Source of the DNA: Dermanyssus gallinae
Taxonomy: Eukaryota > Arthropoda > Arachnida > Mesostigmata > Dermanyssidae
Direction of reading: 5' to 3'
Assembly: GCA_003439945.1 (NCBI GenBank)
Contig: QVRM01004007.1
Coordinates: 992,001-1,056,000 of the forward strand
DNA: 64,000 bases
Notes under the pieces: model-generated
Told to the model about the DNA's origin: nothing
Databases searched by the model: none
What the model saw: the letters and a program-made list of their open reading frames with translations, nothing else
Translations under genes and position numbers: made by a program
Part shown: positions 46,366 through 57,676 of the stretch, in pieces
How positions within the stretch are numbered: position 1 is the first letter of the stretch
Layout: each line of letters starts with the position of its first letter

Positions 46366-47067
46366 ACTAGCGCACTCAATCAGCAGTGTAGTGGCGGTGG
46401 CTTAGGCGGCTAACGCACCGTTCGAAACGGGGCGTTGCCATGGCAACCACGGCTAGAAAAACATCGCTAGTTCGCGCCCTGGCCGTGCTAGTTGAATTTG
46501 TTGGACGTGGTTGTCATTGCCTTGCTGCTACATACCTCTGCTGGAGAAAGCCTATATAATTCCAGTACGAGAACGCAATGACGATAGATGCATTTAGACG
46601 ATATCGTGCCACAAGCAACTTAGCTTATTTACGGGCGTCTAAAATGTGGTTGTCAGAGCGTCCACAAAAAAAAAAATCAGGTGAAACCAGGTTTTTCGAA
46701 ACGGCTACTGGTTTCACATACAAGTCAGCATACAACAACCTCACTACGCTGTGCGATACTCCTGTATTCGTTAAACAGGTCAAAAACCGTTTGACACCCG
46801 CGTATACAGCGAGCTCATACGGTGACAGGACGAGAAGATGGCAGGGATCGGCCCACATTTTTATACGACAAATGCAATGGTTAGGTCAGAGTGGAAGGCC
46901 ACTGGCAGGACAAATAAGCACATAAGCGTCCGTTTTGCTGTGCACGGTTTCCACCACCTCCAACTCCAGACAGACGTTTGTCATGAGCCCCGTGACACCT
47001 GCGTCTGTAAATATTGTGATGACACATGTGTAGGATATCATGGCAGTGAGTGGAACAAGTTTGAATA
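46366..47067 (+). mobile_element. 702-bp insertion with 11-bp direct repeats
   Basis: The left arm is continuous where the right arm is split. The break is flanked by the identical 11-mer ATAACTTTACA at 46355-46365 and 47068-47078, as expected of a target-site duplication. The insert begins with a GC-rich 5' part that includes a palindromic X-box (46434-46447) and a TATATAA at 46553-46559, followed by a LINE C-terminal remnant (FFETATGFTYKSAYNN, LCDTPVFVKQ, then RTNKHISVRFAVHGFHH and CVCKYCDDTCVGYH). So it looks like an internally deleted, non-autonomous derivative of the 42.5-43.3 kb type of LINE. Confidence 0.65.
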
Positions 47068-47305
47068 ATAACTTTACAGTATAGTGCAAAAATAAAATGG
47101 GCCTGAACCTATCAGCTCCCAATTGGAAGTGTTGCACCTGAGAATCAAAAACAAGAGCACATATAAGAAAAACAATGTAAATACTAATTTACAGTACGAT
47201 GGTTAAATATAATGTGTCTGAAGCTTTTAGCCCCAAGTAAAGTGCTGCACCTGAGAGTCAGAAACAAGAGCACACGTTAGGAAAAATAATGAATAAGAAC
47301 TCTAC
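47068..47305. repeat. two-unit tandem duplication (about 119 bp unit)
   Basis: Blocks GTGTTGCACCTGAGAATC.AAAACAAGAGCAC (about 47122-47160) and GTGCTGCACCTGAGAGTC.GAAACAAGAGCAC (about 47240-47274) lie in the same order with a spacing of about 119 bp. The left arm has this block only once (reverse complement near 44685-44730), so the duplication happened in the right arm. Confidence 0.7.
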
Positions 47306-48469
47306 AGACAAGCGGTAAAACGCTAACGTTTAGCGAGCAGCTCCAGCATATTGCAGACAAATGTTTGTTGGCGTGCAATCAAATACTCGGCGCGTTTGTT
47401 GTAAAAATTTTCTTTGTTATATTAAACCCTGCACGTCTTATAATGTGCCCTTGTATTGTATAAATGACAAACATAAAAGCTATCGAGGCTAGTCGATTGT
47501 GAGCTATTCGACGCCGCTTCCTGTGGAAGGTGGAAATACAGACAGCTTCTATGTAAGGGGCATATATACGACCGTCGTTCTTCAGTGTTTCAGATGCAAA
47601 GGAAAACAACGTTCTGGAGTGCAAACAGGTGATATGTTGTTGTAAAGGTTGTTCTAAACCTGCTGTCTTTTAGTGATTTAGGCAAAGATCAAACTGGGAA
47701 ACACTTACCGATTTTGTTTAACCGTCGGTCTTTTTTTTGCTACATTGAGTTTTGGTAACATAATTCTTGCGCAAAAATATTTTATGCATATGATTGATCA
47801 ACTTTGATCTGACTTACTCGTTAACTGGTACGTCTCAATTTTAAAAGTACAAGCTCGATTCGGGTAATATTACCCCGCCATGATAAGCGCTCTGTAAATG
47901 TCTTTTGTACGCGTTGAAGTAGCCTCACGTATTTCCTATAGAACTATGTCTATACGTGCGCGCAGTAAGTAAATTGTGACAGACATCTAATGATCCCGTG
48001 AAAGGAACGCTCCAAGAAAATGATTGCCCATTCGAGATGCAGTCATTGTGGCTTCAACAATTTATTGACGGAACTTTACTTACTAGTCGAATATTTCAAC
48101 CAATTGTACACCGCCACTTCGTTTTTAGCATTTCCACCGATGTAATGATTGTGTCTTATGGAATAGTTTTCAGAACTGCACACTTAAGCCCGGAGAGCTC
48201 CATGCGATTTGTTTAAGGTCAATTTGAACCAGGATCGATAGCTTTCTTCATCCTTATCCTCTCCGTGTCACTGTGTATTTCAGTGTAAATTTTAAGATTA
48301 TCAGCGCACATCTTAAGTGTAACGCTGAAGTTGCTGAGAGTATGGTCTAGGTAACTAGCAAACATGACGTGCATCAGAATTTTACATTGGGTACCAGTCT
48401 GTTTTGTTCGTTTGGTTTGCTGAACCCGGTATCTTTCGTGTTGCTCGAACCTTATCATCTATCGAGCCG

Positions 48470-49235
48470 GACATGTTGAGAGACTTAGGGTCTCCCTAGC
48501 AGTCTTTGTGGCAGTATGACTGCTTGCTCATTGTGGTATGACTTATTTATTATCTATTCTCAATGAGCACCGTTTAAAGATAATTCGATCAACAAAGGGA
48601 ATCAAACCGGCGCGGATACCCCAGCAGATGACAACCATCACTAGCTAGGGAATCTCTTGTCATTGTGCCTATTAAGCCAAAAGAGGCATTCTAAACCTAG
48701 AGGGTATAAACAATATTTTAAGCGTCCCATACTCTATTGACTTCGCCTATTGAGAGTGCTGACTTTGCAATCCACGTAGATCATCACGGGGACACTGTTG
48801 AATGAGTCCAGTCCCTGTGTTGCACTGGCTCAATACATCCTTTGTCCAGCATCGATGACGTGGATGCTACTGTACGACTGTTGAAGACATCGGCACAGCT
48901 ATCATTTATTTTGTGTTACCATACTTTTGCAATTTGAGCGAGACTATCTTCTGGCAGATTTTCGCCAAGTGACTTTTTTAGAATAGTCATTTGCTTAGTG
49001 GTTAGGGTTAACACATCGAAAGCACATGTCATGCCTGAAAGAATCCGATTTGTCCCACTCGTCCGGCTCGCTGGGCTGCCCACGGCTCTCGGTCATTGTT
49101 ACAAGCGCTGTTAGGTCGGTCGACGCTGCAGCGGCGAAAGCTTTTGTTGTCCAGCGGTTGGCTGTTGCAGCGACCGTCACCGCTCGACCGACGACATGCA
49201 TTACCAACCGATCCTTGTGCATGAAAGAGGGTTAG
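48470..49235. other. unassigned stretch
   Basis: Nothing recognised. The frames at 48995-49235 overlap on both strands. Confidence 0.5.
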
Positions 49236-49239
49236 ATAT

Positions 49240-51060
49240 TCGTATGTACTTTTGCTCGGAGTAAGAAAAGGGGAGGGTCTCAATTTCTATCTCGAGCAAT
49301 GTTGGACTCGACCCCAGCGGATGGATGTAGTCCGGTTTTAAATAAATAAATAAATTAGTCCTATTTGTTCCTGAGTTTTGCAATTGCCGTGATTCGAGCC
49401 TGTTCTAGTGCCTAGCGCTTTAGGAAAATGTGGGTTCAGTTATCCTCCGTTCTTTTCTGCCGTAAACACAGCTCGCTGAGGGAGCTTTTCCATTCGAATG
49501 AGGTAGGTCTCAAAATCCCCATGTCCCGTGAGGATCTGTTTGAGATGATGATTTGGTTCTCCCCTCGGCCGCTTAACCCATGCTTTATGTTTGGGATGAG
49601 GGATCGGAGACTATGCTCCAGAGGGGATGGGGTCCCATTTGGCTTGCCATGCCTCCATTGCTTTTTCTCTCTTTACTTGCTGACTGCACTTCGAGTTGTT
49701 GTCCCAGAGTTGTCGCCTCTCCTCCACCTTCAGATCCCTGGGAAGGGCTCCTGCCAGAACGAGAGCAGAGTTTGTGTTAACCGTGCCTGTATAACCATGA
49801 GGGACGCTACTCTCTAAATCCTTCCAAGAAGGACCCGAATAGCGCTATAGATTCGGCCACTGACATCAGCAATCTACGCCTGAACACTGCTGGCCAGATC
49901 ATCCGCTACGCGACCATTTTTACCCCTTGTGGAATGTTATCCACTTTCCTCCACAAACGTCCTGAGCGTTTCTTCAGTGATTGCCTCAGCTTGTTTCCAA
50001 TTTGCAGGTATTATTCCCCTTCAGGTCGCTGTAGTGACACCTGTGCAACCAGATCTGGATCCGCCCTAAATAGTATTTTGACCGCCAGGGACGGGATGCC
50101 GTCTGGTCCCGGAACCCTTCTCGGTTTAAGTCTTGCCGCAGCCTCAAATATCTTCGCTACTGTTTTCGCTGGGGGCTCATCCCTGTACTTTCGTGCGTTA
50201 CCCCCTTTTACTATCTTAAAAGGGATTAGGTAAGAACCAACTCTTTGTCTTGCTCTCAATAATTTGTCGCTTTATTATGACTCTACGCTTATTGGCCAAC
50301 GTTCGAGCCTTATCATCTGGGTTGTGTGTGGCTTTTTAGTTTAGGCCTCGCTCTCTTGCAGTCAGACGCCTTTTGCGCAATGACGCTCTTCCACCAGTAC
50401 TTCAGAGGTTTTTAGGGCTACTCTTAAGGCTATTTCGCTCTGGTAGGTTCAAACTGTGGCTGATCTAATCAAAGTATTGGCACCGTGATGGATCCGACGC
50501 GCGAAATCTGACATTGATTACTTCAAGTCCTGCCACAGCTCGCAAAACTCGACTCGCTTGATCTGTACGCTCAGATGCACTTGCCTCGTAGGCTATCTAA
50601 TATTTCGAGCAATTCTCTGTACGTCTTCGTAGCTGGTTCGGTCGATAACACTTCACTGCGCAGTTGGTCGTGCGTAGGTGTTGTTAGATTAGCTAGCTTA
50701 CTTTCCGTGTAGGCGGTGCAAGATTAGCCAGCTTAGATTGTTAGATAGGCTTTAGCTTCCACCTGAATTGCCTTAGTCGCTTTGTAGTTCTGCTTACTAA
50801 ATGCACCAAATCTTCGCTGTAATACGCACACACTTTTGTTGCTGCGCACAACTTGCACGCGACCTCTGCCGGTCGTAGATCCGCCTGCTTCATCGCCATT
50901 GGTGTGTATGGCATTGTGTGCGTAAGGAAGGAACTTGTCTCCTCCTCTCGTAACGGTTTCCTAGTCTGCCTATTGCCCACACGGCGCTGTACCGTTTGGT
51001 AGACGAGTACGTATGCATCTGCCGTAGGATCAAGTTTTAGTGTAAATTGTAACATTCTCC
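49240..51060 (-). mobile_element. R1-like LINE, degenerate, with 3' UTR
   Basis: Minus strand, 5' to 3': YWWKSVIAQKASDCKRARPK (about 50400, like the WW...IA.LR.ECLRARR block before R1 RT), LKPRRVPGPDGIPSLAVKIL (about 50140-50085), RRRLLMSVAESIALF (about 49880, the block after the RT active site), then a C-terminal region and the 3' UTR repeat at 49338-49246. The order is right, but the RT core between GPDGIP and LLMSV is missing and frames shift often. The link from ORF2 to the repeat here supports calling the repeat at 0.9, 11.0, 11.7 and 51.6 kb its 3' UTR. The frame at 51055-50741 upstream is unassigned. Confidence 0.6.
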
Positions 51061-51211
51061 ATATCTGCTACAGGTAGCGCTGTAGTCGAAGGACTGAATT
51101 GTGCTAGAAATGTAATGGTATCTAACATTGCCTTTCATTATCCGTCATAAATACAACAGTGCCTGTCCCCGCATTTGATTCCAGTTTACGCTCAGAATGC
51201 ACACGCAATAG

Positions 51212-51235
51212 AGATAATAATAATAATAATAATTG

Positions 51236-51331
<96 letters not shown>
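51212..51331. repeat. (AAT)n microsatellite, 120 bp
   Basis: AAT array with one interruption (ATTGG near 51231-51236). Confidence 0.95.
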
Positions 51332-51333
<2 letters not shown>

Positions 51334-51610
51334 GAGTGCTAACATTGGGCGTGATTATATATGTGTTGATTCCAATATGAGTACTCTTGTCAGAAAAAAA
51401 CGAAAGTAATTGTAATTAATGAGCGAGTGCTATTTGAGTTTGTATAATAATTAGCCATCCGCCAAGCAAACGATCTGTTTATAAACTTATAGCGGGTCAC
51501 GGATTTTGGAGTTATGCGTCGCCGGCTCTTCAGATGATTGGAGCGTACACCAAAAAGTGTCCTAACAATTCACACCTCGTTAGCTGGCGTAGAACTGATC
51601 TGTTGCCTCA

Positions 51611-51630
51611 TATATATATATATATATATA
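51611..51630. repeat. (TA)n tract
   Basis: 20-bp TA tract flanking the R1-like 3' UTR copy on its 5' side. Confidence 0.9.
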
Positions 51631-51639
51631 CATACGTAC

Positions 51640-51880
51640 ACATGGGCTATGGGGACAAACCATAGGATGCTCTTGACCAACTGATCCGAAGGCACGCACC
51701 TCTCCTCCTGTCGCCTGTACTACAATTAAAAAGATGGCCGGGGTGACAGAGAGTGAAGCTCAAGGGGGGGGTGTCTTTGTAGTAGGTACGATCGCGGCGG
51801 AGCGATGTCCAGCCATTGGGGGTGAGTCCCACATTGCATATGGCTAAGTGTACGTACTCAATCTTCTGAGCTAGTGTGTA
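51640..51880 (+). mobile_element. R1-like LINE 3' UTR copy
   Basis: Divergent reverse-complement copy of the 923-1200 repeat: it keeps GACAGAGAGTGAAGCTCAAGGGGGG, CCAGCCATTGGGGGTGAGTC and CCCACATTGC. In the inferred element orientation its 3' end faces the (TA)n array at 51884, as the 0.9-kb copy also faces a TA tract. Confidence 0.6.
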
Positions 51881-51881
51881 A

Positions 51882-51883
<2 letters not shown>

Positions 51884-51944
<61 letters not shown>
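51884..51944. repeat. (TA)n microsatellite
   Basis: 61-bp TA array followed by TACATA variants. Confidence 0.95.
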
Positions 51945-51950
<6 letters not shown>

Positions 51951-52035
51951 TACATACATATGCACGTATGTGTATAAATATCGATTTGATATGAGCAAGG
52001 TTGCTCTTAGTTAGTCGTTCTGTGGCGAGATTGAG

Positions 52036-52073
52036 TATATATACCTCGGCTCAGCAACCGTTTCCATGGCAAC
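52036..52073 (+). promoter_or_regulatory. candidate ciliary promoter: TATA box and RFX X-box
   Basis: GTTTCCATGGCAAC at 52060-52073 fits the palindromic X-box consensus (RYYNCC-AT-GGNAAC) bound by RFX factors, which switch on ciliary genes in animals. A TATATA run lies at 52036-52043. The next gene on the plus strand, starting 756 bp downstream, is the dynein-2 heavy chain, a classical RFX target, so the site is plausibly functional. The transcription start is not visible. Two further X-box-like sequences occur in repeats (46434-46447 and 53239-53252), so this one could also be repeat-derived. Confidence 0.5.
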
Positions 52074-52828
52074 GGGCTAGCGCCCCAGCAAACATACATC
52101 GTCTCCACTGTGGAACAGCATAGTCATAGGCAACGTCAAGCGCACGATGCTTGCAGACACATCAGGCGGCTTTGTTGTCTTTGTGTGTCTCGTTACATGT
52201 CTACTACTCAGAGAGATGTGCTTGTGTACACATGTGCGGAATGCGCGCCGCGCAGCACCAAAGCACTCACCTACCTTAACACCGACACTTTCCTGACTTC
52301 GACAGGTCGTGGTTACTCAACGGTAACCATGCTGTGCCACCTTAATCTAATCGCAAAATAACGATGATGACGATGCGATAGTTCGTCAGAGTGCCATAAT
52401 AGTTTGCATGATGTCGAACTTTGTGGAAATCCTATAACTGGGATCCGTGCCTTTATCAAAGTACATCGAGAATAGTGTGGGAGGTTTACTCCTTGCCCGT
52501 GATCTCGTCGTGAGCAGTAGCACTACACTCTCGAGCAACAACAACATATCAACGAAAAATGACCTCATTAAACACACCGATGGTAACGGCTGGCATATTG
52601 GATTACACGGTTCTAATCCAAATTCCCAGTTAAGTGTATTAGCCGAAAGCTCTCTCTCTTTCATACTCGCCCTTAAAGCGTACATGCTATGGTACGCTTT
52701 ATCTTCACTGTACAATACTTCCCGTATGCGCATGCACTGTCTAGTGTACTATGTGTATGACTGTATATGTGTACTTGTTTTAAGTACAAATTGCTTGAGA
52801 GAAGAGAAGAGGACCCTCTACGCAAAAT

Positions 52829-52915
52829 ATGGATAAACGACAGCATCTCATATTGACGATGGCGTCAACATACTTCGAAGAGGATGTGGCAAAGTTTGGT
52901 GATAAGGCACTCAAG
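52829..52915 (+). CDS. DYNC2H1: cytoplasmic dynein-2 heavy chain, exon 1 (N-terminus)
   Basis: ATG-initiated exon of exactly 29 codons ending AAG followed by GTAAGCG, a strong donor, phase 0. The peptide contains KRQHLILTMASTYFEEDVAK. It aligns with the amino-terminus of animal dynein-2 heavy chains, where R-K-L-F-I-F-T-T-T-Q-N-Y-F precedes a short linker. The protein is the motor of retrograde intraflagellar transport in cilia (over 4000 residues, AAA+ ring); only its N-terminal tail is encoded here. On its own the match is short. The much clearer match of the downstream exon at 63593, in the same strand and order, makes it convincing. A candidate X-box lies upstream. Confidence 0.6.
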
Positions 52916-53238
52916 GTAAGCGAATATACCAGGCACGCACTGCGCCCCTACTATAGGGATACCTATCTTGTAAAGGTACGTGTGTGAGCTCTCATATCAC
53001 ACTATAGGCAGCAGCCTTTGCAGCGGCGACTAGAATGTAATTAGCACAAAACGTAAAGTGGATAAGTCAATAAACAGGAAACGTAAAAATAAAAATATGA
53101 TAATGGCACTGTTACAAAACCACATGCCATGTGTTTACGCTTGTCAATTAAAAATGTAGAACTGTCACACATTATACTAAAGAAACACACATCATACTTT
53201 GTTAGTTTAAACGGCTACCTCACCAATAGAAACAAAGC

Positions 53239-53490
53239 GTTGCCATGACAACCATGAAAAACAGGCCGTTTATCGCTGGTTCGAGAACCGCTCTTGCTGA
53301 TTGTTTCTGTTATACCTATTACAAGCGTCTATACTGCTGTTGTCTCAACAAAAAATATAATTCAGAACGTGTTTTATTTGAGCAACCGGAATCAATGTGC
53401 GATTACAACCTCACTGTAAGTGCTATCTGTTTAAAGAATAATAGGGACCTTGGCTCGTATGAGCTTCTGCCTCTAGCTGCCCCTTAATTT
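53239..53490 (+). repeat. degenerate copy of the X-box-bearing element
   Basis: Starts with GCGTTGCCATGACAACCA, close to GCGTTGCCATGGCAACCA at 46432. It then shares ATCGCT.GTTCG and, further on, ACAACCTCACT with the 702-bp insertion at 46366-47067. Weak but collinear similarity suggests an old copy. Confidence 0.4.
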
Positions 53491-55009
53491 TACCGGCAAC
53501 AGACTGCAACTAGCAAAATTGTTGTTCCGCAAACTTGCATCGTTTCTTATTCTGTATTTTATATTATAATTTAAGTTAAAAAGTTACGTAAAATTAACTC
53601 ATTAGAAAACATTTACCGTAAGATATAACGCAAAAAATATTAAATCAACTTAGAAAATAGTTTAGATACAAACATGTGTATATACATATCGTACACAGGC
53701 GCAGACGTTTAAAGGCATGCATTTTTTTATATAGAGTTCGTGGTATCGACATTATCAGCCATCCTCTGACTTGTTCTATTGGTCATGAATGTATGAGTTC
53801 AGGCATAAGATTTGCGCCGCTTTACGCACGAACTATAAATCATTGTTGTTTCTTAGAAATTAGATGGTCTAACACAATTTATGTTTTACTAGTACGTACC
53901 ATCGAACGTGGAAGATCGAACGTGGGTGCGACAGGAGTCATTTTTACGTGTAGATATTTTAATTGTTGTACTTCTCCGAGGAAAAAAATCGGAGGAGTTC
54001 CTTTCCTTAATTCCAGACTATTCAGCGGGCCAAATAGCGTGTATGAATGTGTCTCGTCTGCATATACACAAAGAAATAGGCATATGAAAAGGTTTTAAGC
54101 GGTTGTTAATGATGACATTGACTTAGAGCTTAGCAACAACAGGATGGCGACCATGGGACTCGTGCTTCTGATCCTATTTGTCGTAAAGCCTTTCATATTG
54201 TTCGCCTATGAAAATTCGATCAATAACAGGAACCGTACCAAAACGAGGCAGTTGTCGTTAATTTCGTTTATTTTGCTTATACCTACAAATAGAGCGACTT
54301 ATAATAGCTTAATTACATGCGAGCGGAGCGGACGCGGGTTGTATTACTTTAGCAATAAAAATAGGCTCAAACATGTATATATATACGCTCGGAGCGGGTA
54401 AGGGTAATTAGTCTTTTTTTGTTCTTTATTCACCGTTATTGGTAGATTCTCACTACACTTACCGGCCATGCTGTTCAAGTACGTCATCTACAGCCGCTGT
54501 TATCGAGCTGATACTCAATATCAAACATTTCATTACGTGATATCGGCGGGTCCGTCTGTAAAACCTTAGATCACAATGGTTTGCCTTTCCCTGTGCTATT
54601 TAGATGCTTCGCGCGTGTCGTAGTCGAAGTGGTATATGTGGTGTTTTTGATTTTCTATTAGTGCGGGCTCGTTGCACATATGCGGCAGCATCAGCGTAGA
54701 CGAAGTCGTCTTTGATAAACAAATTGCTCTTTTAAGATAATTTTACTCTTGACGAGATGTTTGAGGTTGTCTAACGTTAACTTAAAGAATATGGGTCTGA
54801 TGCAATATAATATTGCGGAAAGAATTTTGAGTTTTTAATGTACTAATAGCATTTTTAAAGTCAAGTTGTGCGTGAGATCCATTAACACAATGGTTAAGGA
54901 GACCGTCTTCACTCTCATTTCTTCAATGTTTAGCAACACGTAGCATGCCTAGTAATAATTTCAGCCTGAGTCAAACAACTTGGCTCTTTTGTGTGACGAC
55001 ATGATGCGC

Positions 55010-55363
55010 TCATCCGGTCAAACATGTCGATGGCGAACGAGCATGTGGGTTTTGCAAACATGTAGATGATTGGTTTGCAATGATTGGCGACCCGGTGCCA
55101 AAGGCCCGTAGCGTCTGCTCGAATGTTGTGAGTCTCCCGGCGACGAACGGGCCCTCAGCAGAATTAAAAAGCCAATCTTCTTTCCTGAGCACTTGTTGCT
55201 CTTCTTTTTTAAGCACTTGCTGAAGATACTTTGTTAGCTTTGCCACTACGTCTACGTCTACCGGGAATTTAACCCTAAGGACCCGCACGTGCATGGCAAT
55301 TGAATGAATTCGATTCCCTTTGTGCGCCATTGTACGGACCGTGGCGTTAATTGGTAGCAGCAT
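55010..55363 (-). CDS. unassigned open frame, 117 codons
   Basis: Minus-strand ATG frame with protein-like composition: VDVDVVAKLTKYLQQVLKKE, then a second QQVLRKED unit and FNSAEGPFVAGRLTTFEQTL. The doubled QQVL.KE(E/D) unit reflects a short tandem duplication in the DNA. I do not recognise a family. It lies inside the inferred DYNC2H1 intron on the opposite strand and could be a transposon fragment. Confidence 0.2.
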   Translation of the reverse strand: MLLPINATVRTMAHKGNRIHSIAMHVRVLRVKFPVDVDVVAKLTKYLQQVLKKEEQQVLRKEDWLFNSAEGPFVAGRLTTFEQTLRAFGTGSPIIANQSSTCLQNPHARSPSTCLTG

Positions 55364-56831
55364 AGGCGTTGATTAAGTATGACGACTACCCATACGCTGG
55401 CATATATTCTTAAGCCAACTTTAACCGCAGGGCACGAGATAATATCAACTCTTCGAAGGTAGCCGCTCGAAGCGGCCCCAGCCCTTTTGCTTCTTACCTT
55501 GCGTATTCAGCATCCCTTTTTTCGGACTTCTGTTAATTCATTCGTTGGTGAACTCGCTTTTGGCCTTTTCTTTCTGCTGTCAGGCGTACTCTTGTTATGC
55601 GTCACTGACGTTATTCGGGTTCTTGTTTTTGGATTTTACTCCTGCAGAAGCGCAAACATGTCGGACGATCGCCTAAGCGCATGCTTTCCGTATTGGAGTT
55701 CTTTAGTTTTAAATAGATGACTTTATGTGGACGCGTCATGTCTACAACTTTGATCGTCTACTTGGTGCAGCTGCCAACACATGTGTCTCAGCCTAAATTC
55801 AGAGAATGGTAATCAAGGACAGCGTGCAAACCATTCGGCCTTCTTGGAGTCTGCGTGTAAGGCCCACGACGTTGGACAGAAATTCCGTCTCTTTAACACT
55901 TCGTGCACTTACACTAGATAATGGTATACACAGCTTACAATGCAATGTAACTTTTATTGAAAAGGTGTTTTTTTAATATCACACACTTCACCACAATCAC
56001 TCACGCAACGAGCGTGACGAAATTAACGACGTTAACCAACTAGAATGCGCGACGCTAGCAGGACTCTAACATAGACAGCAGCAATCTAACGGGTGGCGAC
56101 GAAATTTACACAAGAACGATTCCAGGCGCGAGCCGATGACGATAACGTGTAATATAATTAGAAGATAAATAAAGCCTGGGATACTTCAATAAGTTGAGCT
56201 GCGGTTGAGCCGTCTTTGGTGAATGCATGTTGATAGAGATCGAGGCTTCCCCAATGGCCAAATGCTTCGCAGATAGAAATCTTGTGATATCAACAATTAC
56301 AACGTTCTCAATGATTAAACGTGGGACGACACCGTGTGACAAAATAATTTTTGGCGGCGCTAAAGCAGATTTTCTGTTAGTTAACTATTCAGCGGAGACG
56401 ACTTTATGAGAGGTAGAAAAACCAGAGATGTACTTCACGTTCTCTAGTCAGAAGCCCCGCGAGCTGCTCCACAACCCTGAGATAAGATATGTATGCAGTC
56501 TTTATTAACTGCGTCCAGGTTTCTGGCTGAGCCCCTCGTCATTTGCTGGTTAAATCATTCCAAAGAACAGGTGTGACTGGCTCTCTCCTTAGTGTAGCAA
56601 GTCTCTTTGGTAAGAGCATTGTGAAGTAGCGAAAGTGGTGTATTGGAGATCAAGCAAAATCTGGGAACTCCGCTAAGACTAATCCGATAAGACTGAAGAT
56701 ACTGCGTGCTATACCCCACACATGTTGTATCCCGGAATGGGAAGCTAAAGTCGACAGGCAGGCGGGAGATTTGAGGAAGTCTAGAGTCATATTCAATGGC
56801 TTGATCTTTTAATCAGGTTTTGCGTGTGACA

Positions 56832-56925
56832 GATTGATTGATTGCTTTATTCGCTTGATAAGTGTGTGTACACATATCTCCCTTTTATATCAGGAGTGCA
56901 TAACGCTGCAGCTATTTATATAAAA
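56832..56925 (-). mobile_element. LINE 3' end (reverse copy of the 39.1-kb family)
   Basis: On the minus strand: GCTGCAGCGTTATGCACTCC then TGATATAAAAGGGAGATATG, TGTACACA and the tail CAATCAATCAATC. The same ordered blocks end the LINE at 38355-39176. Sequence further upstream in the element (56926-57240) is AT-rich and not clearly coding, so only the 3' UTR is certain. Confidence 0.7.
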
Positions 56926-57641
56926 CAGATGCCACCTATAGACCAGTTTCATAGAGGCATGATTCTCACTGCTTAGGTGTGCTCTCGAAAGGGTGAAGAC
57001 AGATAAAGAATTATAAGGATACCCTATAATTATAGAGATATTATATAAGTGTATGCTATACTAAATTTGAGTAAATATAATTGAATTGCTGGTAGTGAAG
57101 GAACGGCTTTGAGCGCCAGAATTGAATTGTTTTGGACAGCAGAAATTACTATTTGCCAGATCGATGGAGAAGATATCTATCGAGAGGCACTTTTAAACTA
57201 ATAAATCTTGTTAGATTTTAAATTGTTAAGCTCTCTAACAAAAAAAAATAACCTTAAACGACGGCGAACGCGGATGACTTAGTATTAGTGGTTACGGCTA
57301 AATTAGCTGTTCGGAGCTAGGAGGCAAGGCTCACCTAGTCTCAGACAAAGGCGGAGTGAATGAATAAGCATCGCCTTAGGCCAACCACAAAAAGAGAGGC
57401 GGTTTTGCCAACAAGAGGGAAGGAATTCTACTTGCGCCTAGAAGGACACCGCGGCGCGGCCGGCAAGTTATTATTCCTGTGTGTGTGGTTGTTGTCCAAC
57501 TAGATTAGTGCCTAAGCGGCATCTGGCATGTAAGGCAGGCTACAAAGGGCACCCCAATAGCCTGATGACACGCAACATCTGTGCAGTACTGAGAGTCCTG
57601 CACTGATAAGAATAAGGAGCGAGGAGGAAGCGATGATCCGG

Positions 57642-57644
<3 letters not shown>

Positions 57645-57674
<30 letters not shown>
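57645..57674. repeat. (TA)n microsatellite
   Basis: 30-bp TA tract. Confidence 0.9.

Positions 57675-57676
<2 letters not shown>

Larger units (their letters stand above)
45810..48460 (-). mobile_element. LINE, right arm of large inverted repeat
   Basis: Reverse-oriented copy of the left-arm LINE. On the minus strand 48458-48219 is open and includes LKMCADNLKIYTEIHSD, matching the left arm's YKMYADDFK. Further down are FTERLSWRGNITRIELVLL and FASETLKNDGR-like blocks shared with the left arm. The catalytic second aspartate is N. It carries about 200 bp near 48000-48230 that the left arm lacks, and is interrupted by a 702-bp insertion (46366-47067). The two LINEs converge, 3' ends facing the centre. 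Confidence 0.7.
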
